Below, piece by piece: positions 8,644 through 17,031 of a DNA stretch of 64,000 nt; positions within the stretch are counted from its first letter, which is position 1, and each line of letters opens with the position of its first letter. Made by a program: the position numbers and the translations under genes. The stretch lies in the NCBI GenBank assembly GCA_905233725.1, contig CAJOEM010000009.1:1-64000 (forward strand), in the 5' to 3' direction. This DNA is from an uncultured Synergistales bacterium (GTDB lineage: Bacteria > Synergistota > Synergistia > Synergistales > Aminobacteriaceae). The notes under the pieces were generated by a model. It was not told where the DNA came from. It did not search any database and saw only the letters and a program-made list of their open reading frames with translations.

Positions 8644-9651
8644 TTATTCCTGAATCTCATTCCTGATTAATTGCGCGCCGTCTTCGTCAACGAAATCTCT
8701 TGCAACAGAAATTGCACTAACGATTGCCGGTGCTTTAGAGCGTCCGTGAGCTTTAATAACTGCTCCATTCACGCCCAATAAAGCCGAGCCGCCGTATTTC
8801 TCGTAATTAAAGCGCGTCCATAATTTTTTCACGACACCGGACATCAACAATAAGCCAGCCTTCGCCATGAAAGATTTTCTCACTTCATCAGTTAAGAGCG
8901 ATTTCAGACCCTGAACAACACCCTCGCCCATTTTCAACGCGATATTGCCGCTGAAGCCGTCAGAAACGATCACGTCAGCATTTCCCCAGACTATGTCATT
9001 GCCTTCGATATAGCCCTGAAAATTCAGATTCTCACGCTTGCGAATCAATTCTCTCGCGCCAAGAACAGTCTCGTCGCCTTTTATATTTTCCGAGCCGTTC
9101 GACAATAACTTGATCTCTGGATTTGCGACTTTCAAGATTTTTCGCGAGTAAATATTTCCCATCAGAGCGAATTGCAGCAAATTCTCCGGACTGCATCTGA
9201 CCGTAGCTCCGACATCAAGCATGAAACTCGGACGGTCAATCACGGGCAGCATGACTCCCAGAGCCGGGCGATCTATTCCGGACAACCTGCCTACAACCAG
9301 AACTCCGCCGGCAACAATCGCGCCAGTACTGCCAGCTGAGACAAATCCCTGAGCTTCACCTGAACGCACCATTTCCATTGCAACTCTCATGCTGGAATTT
9401 TTCTTTTTGCGAATTGCCAGTGCGGGATGCTCATCAGGCTGAATAATTTCCGTAGTGTGTACGACACGAATTTGCGAACTGGTCTTGAAATTCTTGAGAC
9501 ATGACTGAATCTTGAACTCATCGCCGGTCAATATAATTTCTATATCACTGAATTTTTTGCACGCCTCGATAGCACCTTTGCAAATTTCGCCCGGGGCATT
9601 ATCACCGCCCATAGCGTCAACAGCGATTGTAATTTTCTTGTTATTTGCCAT
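8644..9651 (-). CDS. plsX: phosphate acyltransferase PlsX
   Basis: Peripheral membrane enzyme that converts acyl-ACP and phosphate into acyl-phosphate, the donor for PlsY in phosphatidic acid synthesis. In 335 residues: the N-terminal AVDAMGGDNAPGEI motif, SAGSTGAIVAGG near residue 108, RPALGVMLP, LDVGATVRC and SDGFSGNIALKMGEG. Its ATG shares one base with the fapR stop codon (TAATG), so the two are translationally coupled. The fapR-plsX order is standard in Firmicutes and some related phyla. Confidence 0.97.
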   Translation of the reverse strand: MANNKKITIAVDAMGGDNAPGEICKGAIEACKKFSDIEIILTGDEFKIQSCLKNFKTSSQIRVVHTTEIIQPDEHPALAIRKKKNSSMRVAMEMVRSGEAQGFVSAGSTGAIVAGGVLVVGRLSGIDRPALGVMLPVIDRPSFMLDVGATVRCSPENLLQFALMGNIYSRKILKVANPEIKLLSNGSENIKGDETVLGARELIRKRENLNFQGYIEGNDIVWGNADVIVSDGFSGNIALKMGEGVVQGLKSLLTDEVRKSFMAKAGLLLMSGVVKKLWTRFNYEKYGGSALLGVNGAVIKAHGRSKAPAIVSAISVARDFVDEDGAQLIRNEIQE

Positions 9652-10211
9652 TATTCAAGTACCTCAACTATAAAGCGTCCGACAAAAATTTCTTTATCTT
9701 TTACTCTGGTTCTGACGCTGACGATTTTCTTGCCATCGTGATTAACGCCGACTTTCGCCCGGGCAATCAACACGTCGCCGATATGAGCGTGTCCTTTGTA
9801 TTCTCCGCGCATAGAGTCAACGATAACGACCGCAGCTTTTATCGCAGCAACTGCAATCGAACTCGCCTGTGAATATATATAGTGATCCAGAATTATATCC
9901 GTGAACTTGAACGCCATATTCCGAGCCGTCTTCAAAATCGAGAGTGCCCACTTATCCGGCTCAAGCTCCAGCAACTCACCGATAACTTCGGATTGTTTGA
10001 GCGACTTGAGATTATTCGCAGCATTCTCAGCCATCGACTTCAAACGTTCGCGCAATTCCGGAATGCCAATCAGCGCACGATCAAGCCTGACCGTACTGAC
10101 ACTGACGCGTAATTTCTCAGCGAGTTCATGATCAGTTATTGCCGGATTATTTTTGATCAGCTTCAATAATTTTGCATGACGCAGATTTTTCTTCTTTGTC
10201 GACGTTTCGAT
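9651..10211 (-). CDS. fapR: fatty acid biosynthesis transcriptional regulator FapR
   Basis: Repressor of fatty acid and phospholipid synthesis genes that is released by malonyl-CoA. It has an N-terminal helix-turn-helix (ITDHELAEKLRVSVSTVRLDR), a linker helix (IPELRERLKSMAEN) and a hot-dog effector domain with GHAHIGDVLIARAKV and the C-terminal KDKEIFVGRFIVEV. The usual start codons give TTG at 10166, which would remove most of the first helix. An ATC at 10211 lies 8 bases after a perfect AGGAGG and restores the basic N-terminus (STKKKNLRHAKLLKLI), giving 186 residues, close to the roughly 188 of the Bacillus protein; a stop precedes it in frame. I therefore place the start at ATC, with less certainty than the family call. 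Confidence 0.9.
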   Translation of the reverse strand: METSTKKKNLRHAKLLKLIKNNPAITDHELAEKLRVSVSTVRLDRALIGIPELRERLKSMAENAANNLKSLKQSEVIGELLELEPDKWALSILKTARNMAFKFTDIILDHYIYSQASSIAVAAIKAAVVIVDSMRGEYKGHAHIGDVLIARAKVGVNHDGKKIVSVRTRVKDKEIFVGRFIVEVLE

Positions 10212-10256
10212 TCAGGACACCTCCTAGCTAAAATGCGAAAAATTTATCACGTAAAA

Positions 10257-10273
10257 TTAATACTTGGTCATAA
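10257..10273 (-). promoter_or_regulatory. putative FapR operator
   Basis: The 17-base imperfect inverted repeat TTATGACCAAGTATTAA (read on the minus strand) resembles the FapR operator consensus of TTAGTACC-type half sites. It begins directly after the -10 box of the fapR promoter, where bound repressor would cover the start of transcription. Five of seven bases match between the half sites. Autoregulation is an inference from known FapR biology. Confidence 0.6.
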
Positions 10274-10302
10274 ATTCTATTTACGAATCATGAATCCGTC
10301 AA
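10274..10302 (-). promoter_or_regulatory. promoter of the fapR-plsX-fab operon
   Basis: On the minus strand TTGACG (10302-10297) and TAGAAT (10279-10274) are separated by exactly 17 bases, each differing by one base from the sigma-70 consensus. It lies between the comM-like stop codon and fapR. It should drive the whole fatty acid operon. Confidence 0.75.
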
Positions 10303-10315
10303 GAGCAAATATTAT

Positions 10316-11824
10316 TTACTCTTTGTTATAGCTCTGGCGATAATGCAAAGCTTCTGCAACGTGAATCTTCTCGATATTTTTCGCGCCGGCTAAATCCGCA
10401 ATCGTTCGGGAAACTTTCAAAACGCGACTCAAGCCTCTGCCCGACAAATGAATCCTCTCAGACATTACCGTCAAATATGCTTTCACTTCGTCGTCAATAA
10501 CCAGAAATTTCTGAACCAATCTCTCTGGGATTTCCGCGTTGCATGTGAAGCCAAATTCTCCCCAGCGTTCCTGTTGAAGATTACGTGCTGCGATCACACG
10601 CTTGCGAATCACTTCACTGGATTCAGGCTTGTTATGCGAGTTCGAGAGCGATAATAATTCTTCACTCGTCAATCTTGGGACAGAAATTTGCAAATCGATT
10701 CTATCCAAAATCGGTCCGGATAATTTGCGTTTATATCTCTCAAGCTCATGAGCTGAACACGTGCACTTGATAACCGGATCTCCAGCATGACCGCACGCAC
10801 ACGGATTCGCTGCCAAAATCAACAGGACTCTCGACGGATACGTGACGCTGCCTGCTGCTCTGCTAACCGTAATTTGACCGTCCTCAATCGGAGCGCGCAA
10901 ACTTTCTGTCAAATCGCGCTTAAATTCCGTGTACTCGTCAAGAAACAGAACGCCTCTATGAGCCAGCGAAACTTCCCCGGGTCTGAGCGAACTTCCGCCG
11001 CCGCAAACTGAAATCGTACTTGCCGTGAAATGCACAGTTCGAAACGGTCTCACACGTCCGGGTTCAAACGGCAATCCGAGCGTACTTCTAACCAGCAGCG
11101 TCTCAACAAGTTCATCGTCTGTCAATGGCGGCAAAATTCCACGAATTGCTTTTGCGATCAGAGTCTTGCCGCTACCGGGCGAGCCAACCAACAGCAAATT
11201 ATGATGACCGGCAGCAGCGATTTCAGCAGCACGGCGCGCATCTGCCTGACCTTTTACGTCCTCAAAATCCGGCTCAACATCTTCGGGCAAATTTGGAATC
11301 TCAGCTTGAGGAATTTTTTCAGCGTGTAATTCCCCGTTGAGAATCTTCAACAATTCAGGCAAACTCTCGACACAATACGCCTCGACACCTTTCACCAGCG
11401 CGACTTCATGAGCATTTTCGTTCGGAACGTACAGCGGCAAAGATAATTTTCGCGCCAAAAACGCTGCTGGAACTGCTCCACGAACTTTTCGCAACCTGCC
11501 ATCGAGCGATAATTCTCCCATGAATAATCCCTTGGGAATTTTTTTCAACGCGCCCATTGCCGACATCATGCCCAGCGCAATCGGCAAATCCAACAGCGCG
11601 CCCTCTTTCAAAATATCCGCCGGTGCAAGATTAACAGCGATTCTGCCCTTTAAATTCAGTCCCATCGAGCGTAACGCAGCCCGGACTCTTTCGCGAGATT
11701 CACGCACAGCTACATCTGGCATTCCGACAATCGATATTGCAAACAATCCTCCCGTGATTTGCACTTCAACTTCAACAGGAAGAGCCTCAATGCCTTTAAG
11801 CGTAACGCCGTGTATGCCGCTCAT
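10316..11824 (-). CDS. comM: YifB/ComM family Mg-chelatase-like AAA+ ATPase
   Basis: 502-residue hexameric AAA+ protein of the YifB/ComM family; characterised members help branch migration of DNA during natural transformation. It has the N-terminal subunit-ChlI domain (VEVQITGGLFAISIVGMPD, with APADILKEGALLDLPIALG), a Walker A motif GSPGSGKTLIAKAI near residue 215, Walker B VLFLDEYTEF and the C-terminal Mg_chelatase_C domain with LSGRGLSRVLKVSRTIADL. The family is widespread in bacteria without known competence, so transformation cannot be inferred from this gene alone. It is the last gene of its run; the fapR promoter begins just after it. Confidence 0.93.
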   Translation of the reverse strand: MSGIHGVTLKGIEALPVEVEVQITGGLFAISIVGMPDVAVRESRERVRAALRSMGLNLKGRIAVNLAPADILKEGALLDLPIALGMMSAMGALKKIPKGLFMGELSLDGRLRKVRGAVPAAFLARKLSLPLYVPNENAHEVALVKGVEAYCVESLPELLKILNGELHAEKIPQAEIPNLPEDVEPDFEDVKGQADARRAAEIAAAGHHNLLLVGSPGSGKTLIAKAIRGILPPLTDDELVETLLVRSTLGLPFEPGRVRPFRTVHFTASTISVCGGGSSLRPGEVSLAHRGVLFLDEYTEFKRDLTESLRAPIEDGQITVSRAAGSVTYPSRVLLILAANPCACGHAGDPVIKCTCSAHELERYKRKLSGPILDRIDLQISVPRLTSEELLSLSNSHNKPESSEVIRKRVIAARNLQQERWGEFGFTCNAEIPERLVQKFLVIDDEVKAYLTVMSERIHLSGRGLSRVLKVSRTIADLAGAKNIEKIHVAEALHYRQSYNKE

Positions 11825-11862
11825 GAATTATTCTCAACTCCGATTCTAAAAATATGCTGCAA

Positions 11863-12750
11863 TTATATCTCAAGATTCTCGATTGCGTGCATGAAATACG
11901 TCACGGCTAACAAATCCGCGCTGCCACTCGGGCTGATATTTGCCTCAATAAATTTCCGGTCAAGTCTACGCAGCATTGCAACGTGATCATCATCATAATC
12001 CAGTATTAATTCCAGATACGCGCTCGCAAATATCTGCACACGCTTCAAAACTTCAAAATTGTGCCGTGAAATAATATTCGTGTCGGTATTAATCGAGATT
12101 ATTTTCAGCAGCGTCACAGCCAGCGCGTCATTCATGCAAAAATTTCTCGCGAGCAATTTACGCAAAACTGGCAAAGCTTCTCTCACGCACGGATAACCAG
12201 CTTCAGCCTCGCCGCGTATTCCAGTGATGCCGTATTTCATGTAAAGCTTCTCGCCCTTAGTCAGGATTTTTTTCGACGCAATATCCGCAAAATCTCTCTC
12301 ACAGATTCCAGCGCAAACTTTCGAAGCGAAATCCAGAATCTCAGAACTAGATCTCGAAGCTAAATACCCAGCACACGCACTCAGCAATCCCAGCGAAAAT
12401 ATCTCTCCTTTGTGAGTATTAACTCCGTGAGTTGCAGCAAACATCAATCGCTCAAACTTCACGCCAATCGGGCGAATCTCAGCCAGGAATTTCTCGACTG
12501 GAATTTTCTCCGCAGCAAGTTCCGCACCTTTACGCGCAAATTCGTGAAAGCATAAACATAACGAGGACGCACTAGACATGAACGTGAAATAATTCATATC
12601 ATCATGCGCCCCGGAATTCTCTCTGTCAACAAGACCCGGTTTGGGCGTTACGGACACTTCATACAGCAACGCCTCAAACGCAAGTCTGCCAATTTCAAAA
12701 TCAAACTTCTTCGTAATCGAATCCGTCATCTGGATTATCGCTGTCTTCAA
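11863..12750 (-). CDS. citG: triphosphoribosyl-dephospho-CoA synthase
   Basis: Makes 2'-(5''-triphosphoribosyl)-3'-dephospho-CoA, the precursor of the prosthetic group of citrate lyase acyl carrier protein. Family motifs are all present in the 295 residues: KPGLVDRENSGAHDDM, THGVNTHKGEIFSLG, GIRGEAEAGYP and SPSGSADLLAVTYF. It overlaps the end of the RND pump gene by 50 bases if TTG at 12750 is used, or by 29 from ATG at 12729, so expression is probably coupled to the pump. Its substrate, CitD, is encoded with citE and citF about 35 kb away in this window. No citX or citC was seen. Confidence 0.93.
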   Translation of the reverse strand: MKTAIIQMTDSITKKFDFEIGRLAFEALLYEVSVTPKPGLVDRENSGAHDDMNYFTFMSSASSLCLCFHEFARKGAELAAEKIPVEKFLAEIRPIGVKFERLMFAATHGVNTHKGEIFSLGLLSACAGYLASRSSSEILDFASKVCAGICERDFADIASKKILTKGEKLYMKYGITGIRGEAEAGYPCVREALPVLRKLLARNFCMNDALAVTLLKIISINTDTNIISRHNFEVLKRVQIFASAYLELILDYDDDHVAMLRRLDRKFIEANISPSGSADLLAVTYFMHAIENLEI

Positions 12751-15700
12751 ATTCAGTTTTTTCTCCGCGGAATTTCTCCCACAAGAGCCTCACTCTCCAG
12801 ACGCATTTATACGCCGCCGGAATAGAGACCATCGCCAACATTCCTCCCGAAATCAAGCCTCCAATCGCAACAACTGCAATCGGCATTTTCATTTCAGAGC
12901 CACGTCCGGCACTCAACAACGGCAACAAAGATACTACACTCGTAACAACCGCCATCAAGAGTGATTTGAATCTTACGCGACAAGCTTCCTCGATTGCTTT
13001 ATACGGGTGATGCCCCTGAGCGCGCAAAACTTCAGCGTAATCTACGACAACGATTGCGTTATTAACAACCATTCCGACCAACATGATCATGCCGATTAAA
13101 GCAAATATCGAGATATTAACTCCGGAAATCAACATAGCCGGCACAACTCCAATCGCAGCCATCGGAACTGTACACAGAATTATCACGCTGTAAACCCATG
13201 ACTCAAGAATTGCGGCAACGACCAAATACGTGACTACGATTGCTATGACCATTGTGCGAATCAACTCGATGAAATTTTCAGCCATGTCTTCCTGTTCACC
13301 GCCGAAATTTATGCTAACGCCCTCTGGAAGCTGCATCTGACTCACGACTTCACGCATTCTCGCATTGCCTTCACCTGACGTAATATATCTCACGTTTCCC
13401 GTAACTACGACTGCTCTTTGACGTTCAACTCGTCGAATTTCTGTCGGAGCGTCTCCCCAGTGAACATCTGCCATCTCATCGAGCGGAACTAATCCTACGC
13501 CTGTCATAATCGGTAATTCGTGCGCGTTGAAAATATCGCTGGCTTTTTCACGGCTAATTCGCGCTTTAATATCATACTCGTAGCCGCCTTGCCTGAATTT
13601 CCCGGCATCACGTCCGATCAAATAGCCTCTGACAATGCTGGCTAAATCCGAAATATTCAAGCCTAACGGTGATAATCGCCATCTAATCGGGTGAACTTGC
13701 AATTCTGGTTTGCCCATTTCCATCGCGATTTTCAAGTCACGAACTCCGGGAACTTTTCGCCCGCGCGCCTGAATTTCCTCGGCAACTGAGTACAACAGGT
13801 TCAGATCTTCGCCTTTGACTTCAATTTCGATCGGATTGCTGAATCCCTGGCGTGTGGCAGCCGTGGCAACTTCAACACCGGGCAATGTGTTCAACCATGG
13901 TCTGATTTTGTCCGCGAGTATTTCAGTTGAGGGGCGTTGAGGGTCATCGTTCATGTATAGCGCGACTTGTGCTTCACTGATCGAGTTGCTTCTCATTGAG
14001 CCTGCAATCGTCGAGACAACGTTCTTGATATATTTGCGTTCGGGTAACGTGTTTATATAATCCTCGACCTTGTAGATTAATTCGGCAGTTTTGTGAATCG
14101 ACGAGTTATTATCAAGTGTGAGTGTGATTCTAACTGTGCCGTCATCCATGCTTGGTGTGAATTGTGTGCTCAAGAATCCGCCCAGCCTGAACGAGCCATA
14201 CGTCGCAAGAACCGTTAATATTACAGCCGTAAACGGGAATCTTACAGCAGCATGAATAATTATAAAAAACAAATCCCTGAATCCGTCAAATATCCAGTTC
14301 CACCAGCCCGTAAGAATTTTCCCAATCAGCGGCAATTCTCCGGTGTCATTCTTGGACTTTTTGATTCTAGCTGCCAAACACGGAGTAACAGCCATCGTAA
14401 CCCACAACGAGAAACACGTCGCGTAAACAATCGTAACAGCGTAAGGCTTCAGGAATTGTCCTGCAATCGTCGACATTAACGCAACCGGCATGAACACTCC
14501 CAAGTTCGTCAAAACTCCCGCCAAAACCGACATCGAGATTTCAACCGTGCCTTCTTCAGCAGCAGCAAACGGTTCGTAACCCATATCCCTGAATCGATAT
14601 ATATTCTGGATTATCAATATCGCGTTCATGACCAGCGTTCCCATAGATAGCGCCAGTCCCAGAGTACTCATCAAATTCAGTGTGTAGCCGTGAATCTGCA
14701 ACGGAACAAACGTAGCTGCAAACGCAACCGGCATCGAGATAGCGACTATGAACGTAGCCGAAAATCTTCCCAAGAATAAATATATTACGAGAGCTGTCAG
14801 GGCAATTCCAATGGCAGTATCACGAATAATATTCTTAACGGAACTTTCAACGAAGCTTGTGTCATCATACGTGTACTCGTAATTGAACTCGGGGAAATCT
14901 CTCATTGTTCGGGTCATCAGGCGTTTAATCTCGTTTCCTGCTGCAACAACGTCGGCATTAGAACGCGGACTGATTCGCAACTGAACTACCGGCAAGCCAT
15001 TCGCTCTTGCAAGTGAACGCTGGTCTTCTTCTGCATCGACGACTTCACCAAGCATTGACAATCTTACGGGCTGACCAGTCGGTGTCGGAATCAGGATATT
15101 TTCGAGCTGTTCGACATCGTTAAATTCGCCCATGATTCTCAGTGAGATTTCGTCTTTTTTCTGAGTGATATAACCCGTCGGCGTAGTTTCGTTATTCGCA
15201 GCGACAACGTTACAAACCTGCAAATAATTTATGCCGTAATCGCTCAATGCTGCAGGATCTAACATGATCTGAATTTCACGGTCACGCCCACCGGTTACGT
15301 CAACACGTCCGACACCAAGAACTCTCGCAACAACCGGCTTAATCCTGTCCTCAACAATTTTCTTGGCTGTCTTCTCTGGCAAGTCTGAGTTAAACGAGAT
15401 TATCAAGAACGGCTGTGCACTTATGTCGAATTTGCTGGAAACTGGTTCATCGGCATCATCGGGTAAATCCGGAATCTTGGCTTTGACTTTATTATTCACG
15501 TCAACGAGTGCTAAATCCGGATTCGTACCTGCTCTCATTTCGACTGCGACCATTGAAGTCCCTTCGATTGAGTACGTAGTAATTGACTTCAGGTTTTCGA
15601 GATCTGCGAGTGCGTCTTCGAGTGGCTTGCTTATCAACTGTTCGATTTCGTTTGGACCTGCTCCGGTGTAAGTCGTGCGGACAAGTACGAACGGAAATTC

Positions 15701-15823
15701 CACGTCAGGATAAAGCGTCACACCGAGCGTGAAATAACTGCTGATGCCTAAAAGTATCCAGATTACAACAGAACACCCAGTAAAGACTGGGTGCGTGATA
15801 CAAAACTTTATGAAACTTCTCAT
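12701..15823 (-). CDS. RND family efflux transporter, inner-membrane pump
   Basis: 1040-residue AcrB/MexB-type pump that uses the proton gradient to drive substrates out through a three-part complex. Twelve transmembrane segments are expected: one at the N-terminus, then two large periplasmic loops each followed by TM clusters (residues about 335-540 and 850-1010). The proton-relay acidic pair is not typical: the TM4 region reads LSMGTLVMNAILIIQNI where classical AcrB has two aspartates. It follows the adaptor gene after 6 bases. No TolC-like outer-membrane gene is adjacent, so the channel must be encoded elsewhere. Substrate unknown. Confidence 0.93.
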   Translation of the reverse strand: MRSFIKFCITHPVFTGCSVVIWILLGISSYFTLGVTLYPDVEFPFVLVRTTYTGAGPNEIEQLISKPLEDALADLENLKSITTYSIEGTSMVAVEMRAGTNPDLALVDVNNKVKAKIPDLPDDADEPVSSKFDISAQPFLIISFNSDLPEKTAKKIVEDRIKPVVARVLGVGRVDVTGGRDREIQIMLDPAALSDYGINYLQVCNVVAANNETTPTGYITQKKDEISLRIMGEFNDVEQLENILIPTPTGQPVRLSMLGEVVDAEEDQRSLARANGLPVVQLRISPRSNADVVAAGNEIKRLMTRTMRDFPEFNYEYTYDDTSFVESSVKNIIRDTAIGIALTALVIYLFLGRFSATFIVAISMPVAFAATFVPLQIHGYTLNLMSTLGLALSMGTLVMNAILIIQNIYRFRDMGYEPFAAAEEGTVEISMSVLAGVLTNLGVFMPVALMSTIAGQFLKPYAVTIVYATCFSLWVTMAVTPCLAARIKKSKNDTGELPLIGKILTGWWNWIFDGFRDLFFIIIHAAVRFPFTAVILTVLATYGSFRLGGFLSTQFTPSMDDGTVRITLTLDNNSSIHKTAELIYKVEDYINTLPERKYIKNVVSTIAGSMRSNSISEAQVALYMNDDPQRPSTEILADKIRPWLNTLPGVEVATAATRQGFSNPIEIEVKGEDLNLLYSVAEEIQARGRKVPGVRDLKIAMEMGKPELQVHPIRWRLSPLGLNISDLASIVRGYLIGRDAGKFRQGGYEYDIKARISREKASDIFNAHELPIMTGVGLVPLDEMADVHWGDAPTEIRRVERQRAVVVTGNVRYITSGEGNARMREVVSQMQLPEGVSINFGGEQEDMAENFIELIRTMVIAIVVTYLVVAAILESWVYSVIILCTVPMAAIGVVPAMLISGVNISIFALIGMIMLVGMVVNNAIVVVDYAEVLRAQGHHPYKAIEEACRVRFKSLLMAVVTSVVSLLPLLSAGRGSEMKMPIAVVAIGGLISGGMLAMVSIPAAYKCVWRVRLLWEKFRGEKTEFEDSDNPDDGFDYEEV

Positions 15824-15829
15824 GTAATG

Positions 15830-16936
15830 CTAGCCTTCGTTTGAATCCTGAGAATTATTATTCGCAAGACCGACGTTCTGAGTGATGCTTACTCCGTCAA
15901 ATAACACTCGATTGCCGCTGGTGATTAATTTGTCGCCGGGTTTGAGCCCAGACGTTACGATCACACGGCCTTCACGACCTTCACCTGTTGTAATCTCAAC
16001 ATGCTTGGCTCTCGAACCGTCCGCTATGTACACAGACTGAGAATTTCCCCTGTAAATCACGACGTTCGACGGAATTACTACGACGTTATTTTGTCTTGCA
16101 ACTTGGAATCTGCCTTCGACGTAAGTTCCTGGAAGTATGCCAGAATTTTCGGGAAGTCCTACGACAACAGGATATAATCCCGAACCGGTTTGAGCTTCAG
16201 GACTGATTCGCTTAACCCAACCGATATGCTTCACACCGTCAACGTAAATCTCAACAGGCGTACTCTTGTTAATTTTCGCAATATCCTTTTTCGAGACCAT
16301 TAATTCAGCTTCCATCTCTTTTGGATCTACGATTGATAATAACACCGCGCCTGCCTCTGCAACTTCTCCGGGCTCAACGTTACGAACAGAAACTATGCCG
16401 TTAATACTTGCTTTCAAACTTGTGCGCTGCAATGTTGACTGCGAACTTTTTAACGCTGCTTCAGCACTTTTCATCGCAGCATAGGCTGAGTCAACTTCAC
16501 TCTGGGAAATTCCGCCTTTAGCATTCAGCTGCTTCAAACGGTTGTAATTCAATTTGGCTTCGTCATAACTGGTTTTGCCTGCCTGAACACGTGCGCTTCT
16601 GTCAGCAACCTGCAACGTGATCAGCGTCTGACCTGCTTTCACAATACTGCCGATGTCAACGTTCACGCTCTTGACGATTTCTCGCTCATAAGTCGTAATA
16701 TTCTGAGTGTGAGCGGATTTCGCCTGACCGTAATAACTGCGCCATGTTTCCCAATTTGAAGTCTTGATAATTTCCGTCTCGACGGGGTAAGTAACTTCGG
16801 TTTCTGTTTCGAGCGACCTGAGATTAGCTTCAGCTTGACGCAGCTTAGCCATGACTTGCCAGCCAACAAGACAACCTACTCCGACGAGAACTAACATCCA
16901 TAAAAGGATTCGTATACTTTTCAAAAACTTAAGCAA
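15830..16936 (-). CDS. RND efflux periplasmic adaptor subunit
   Basis: 368-residue membrane-fusion protein (HlyD/AcrA family) that joins the inner-membrane pump to an outer-membrane channel. An N-terminal transmembrane anchor (LLWMLVLVGVGCLVGW, residues about 12-27) replaces a lipoprotein signal. Then come a first lipoyl half (VDIGSIVKAGQTLITLQ), a coiled-coil hairpin (about residues 110-170), the second lipoyl half (INGIVSVRNVEPGEVAEAGA), a beta-barrel and a C-terminal membrane-proximal domain (GLKPGDKLITSGN). The start is TTG with GGGGAG seven bases upstream. It forms an operon with the pump and citG. Confidence 0.93.
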   Translation of the reverse strand: MLKFLKSIRILLWMLVLVGVGCLVGWQVMAKLRQAEANLRSLETETEVTYPVETEIIKTSNWETWRSYYGQAKSAHTQNITTYEREIVKSVNVDIGSIVKAGQTLITLQVADRSARVQAGKTSYDEAKLNYNRLKQLNAKGGISQSEVDSAYAAMKSAEAALKSSQSTLQRTSLKASINGIVSVRNVEPGEVAEAGAVLLSIVDPKEMEAELMVSKKDIAKINKSTPVEIYVDGVKHIGWVKRISPEAQTGSGLYPVVVGLPENSGILPGTYVEGRFQVARQNNVVVIPSNVVIYRGNSQSVYIADGSRAKHVEITTGEGREGRVIVTSGLKPGDKLITSGNRVLFDGVSITQNVGLANNNSQDSNEG

Positions 16937-17031
16937 TTTTATCTCCCCTTATCTGCAAGAAATACTAGATAATTCTTGTGAAAAATTTGTGAATCTAACG
17001 GTGCGAATATTGCTTGGCATTATAGCATTGA

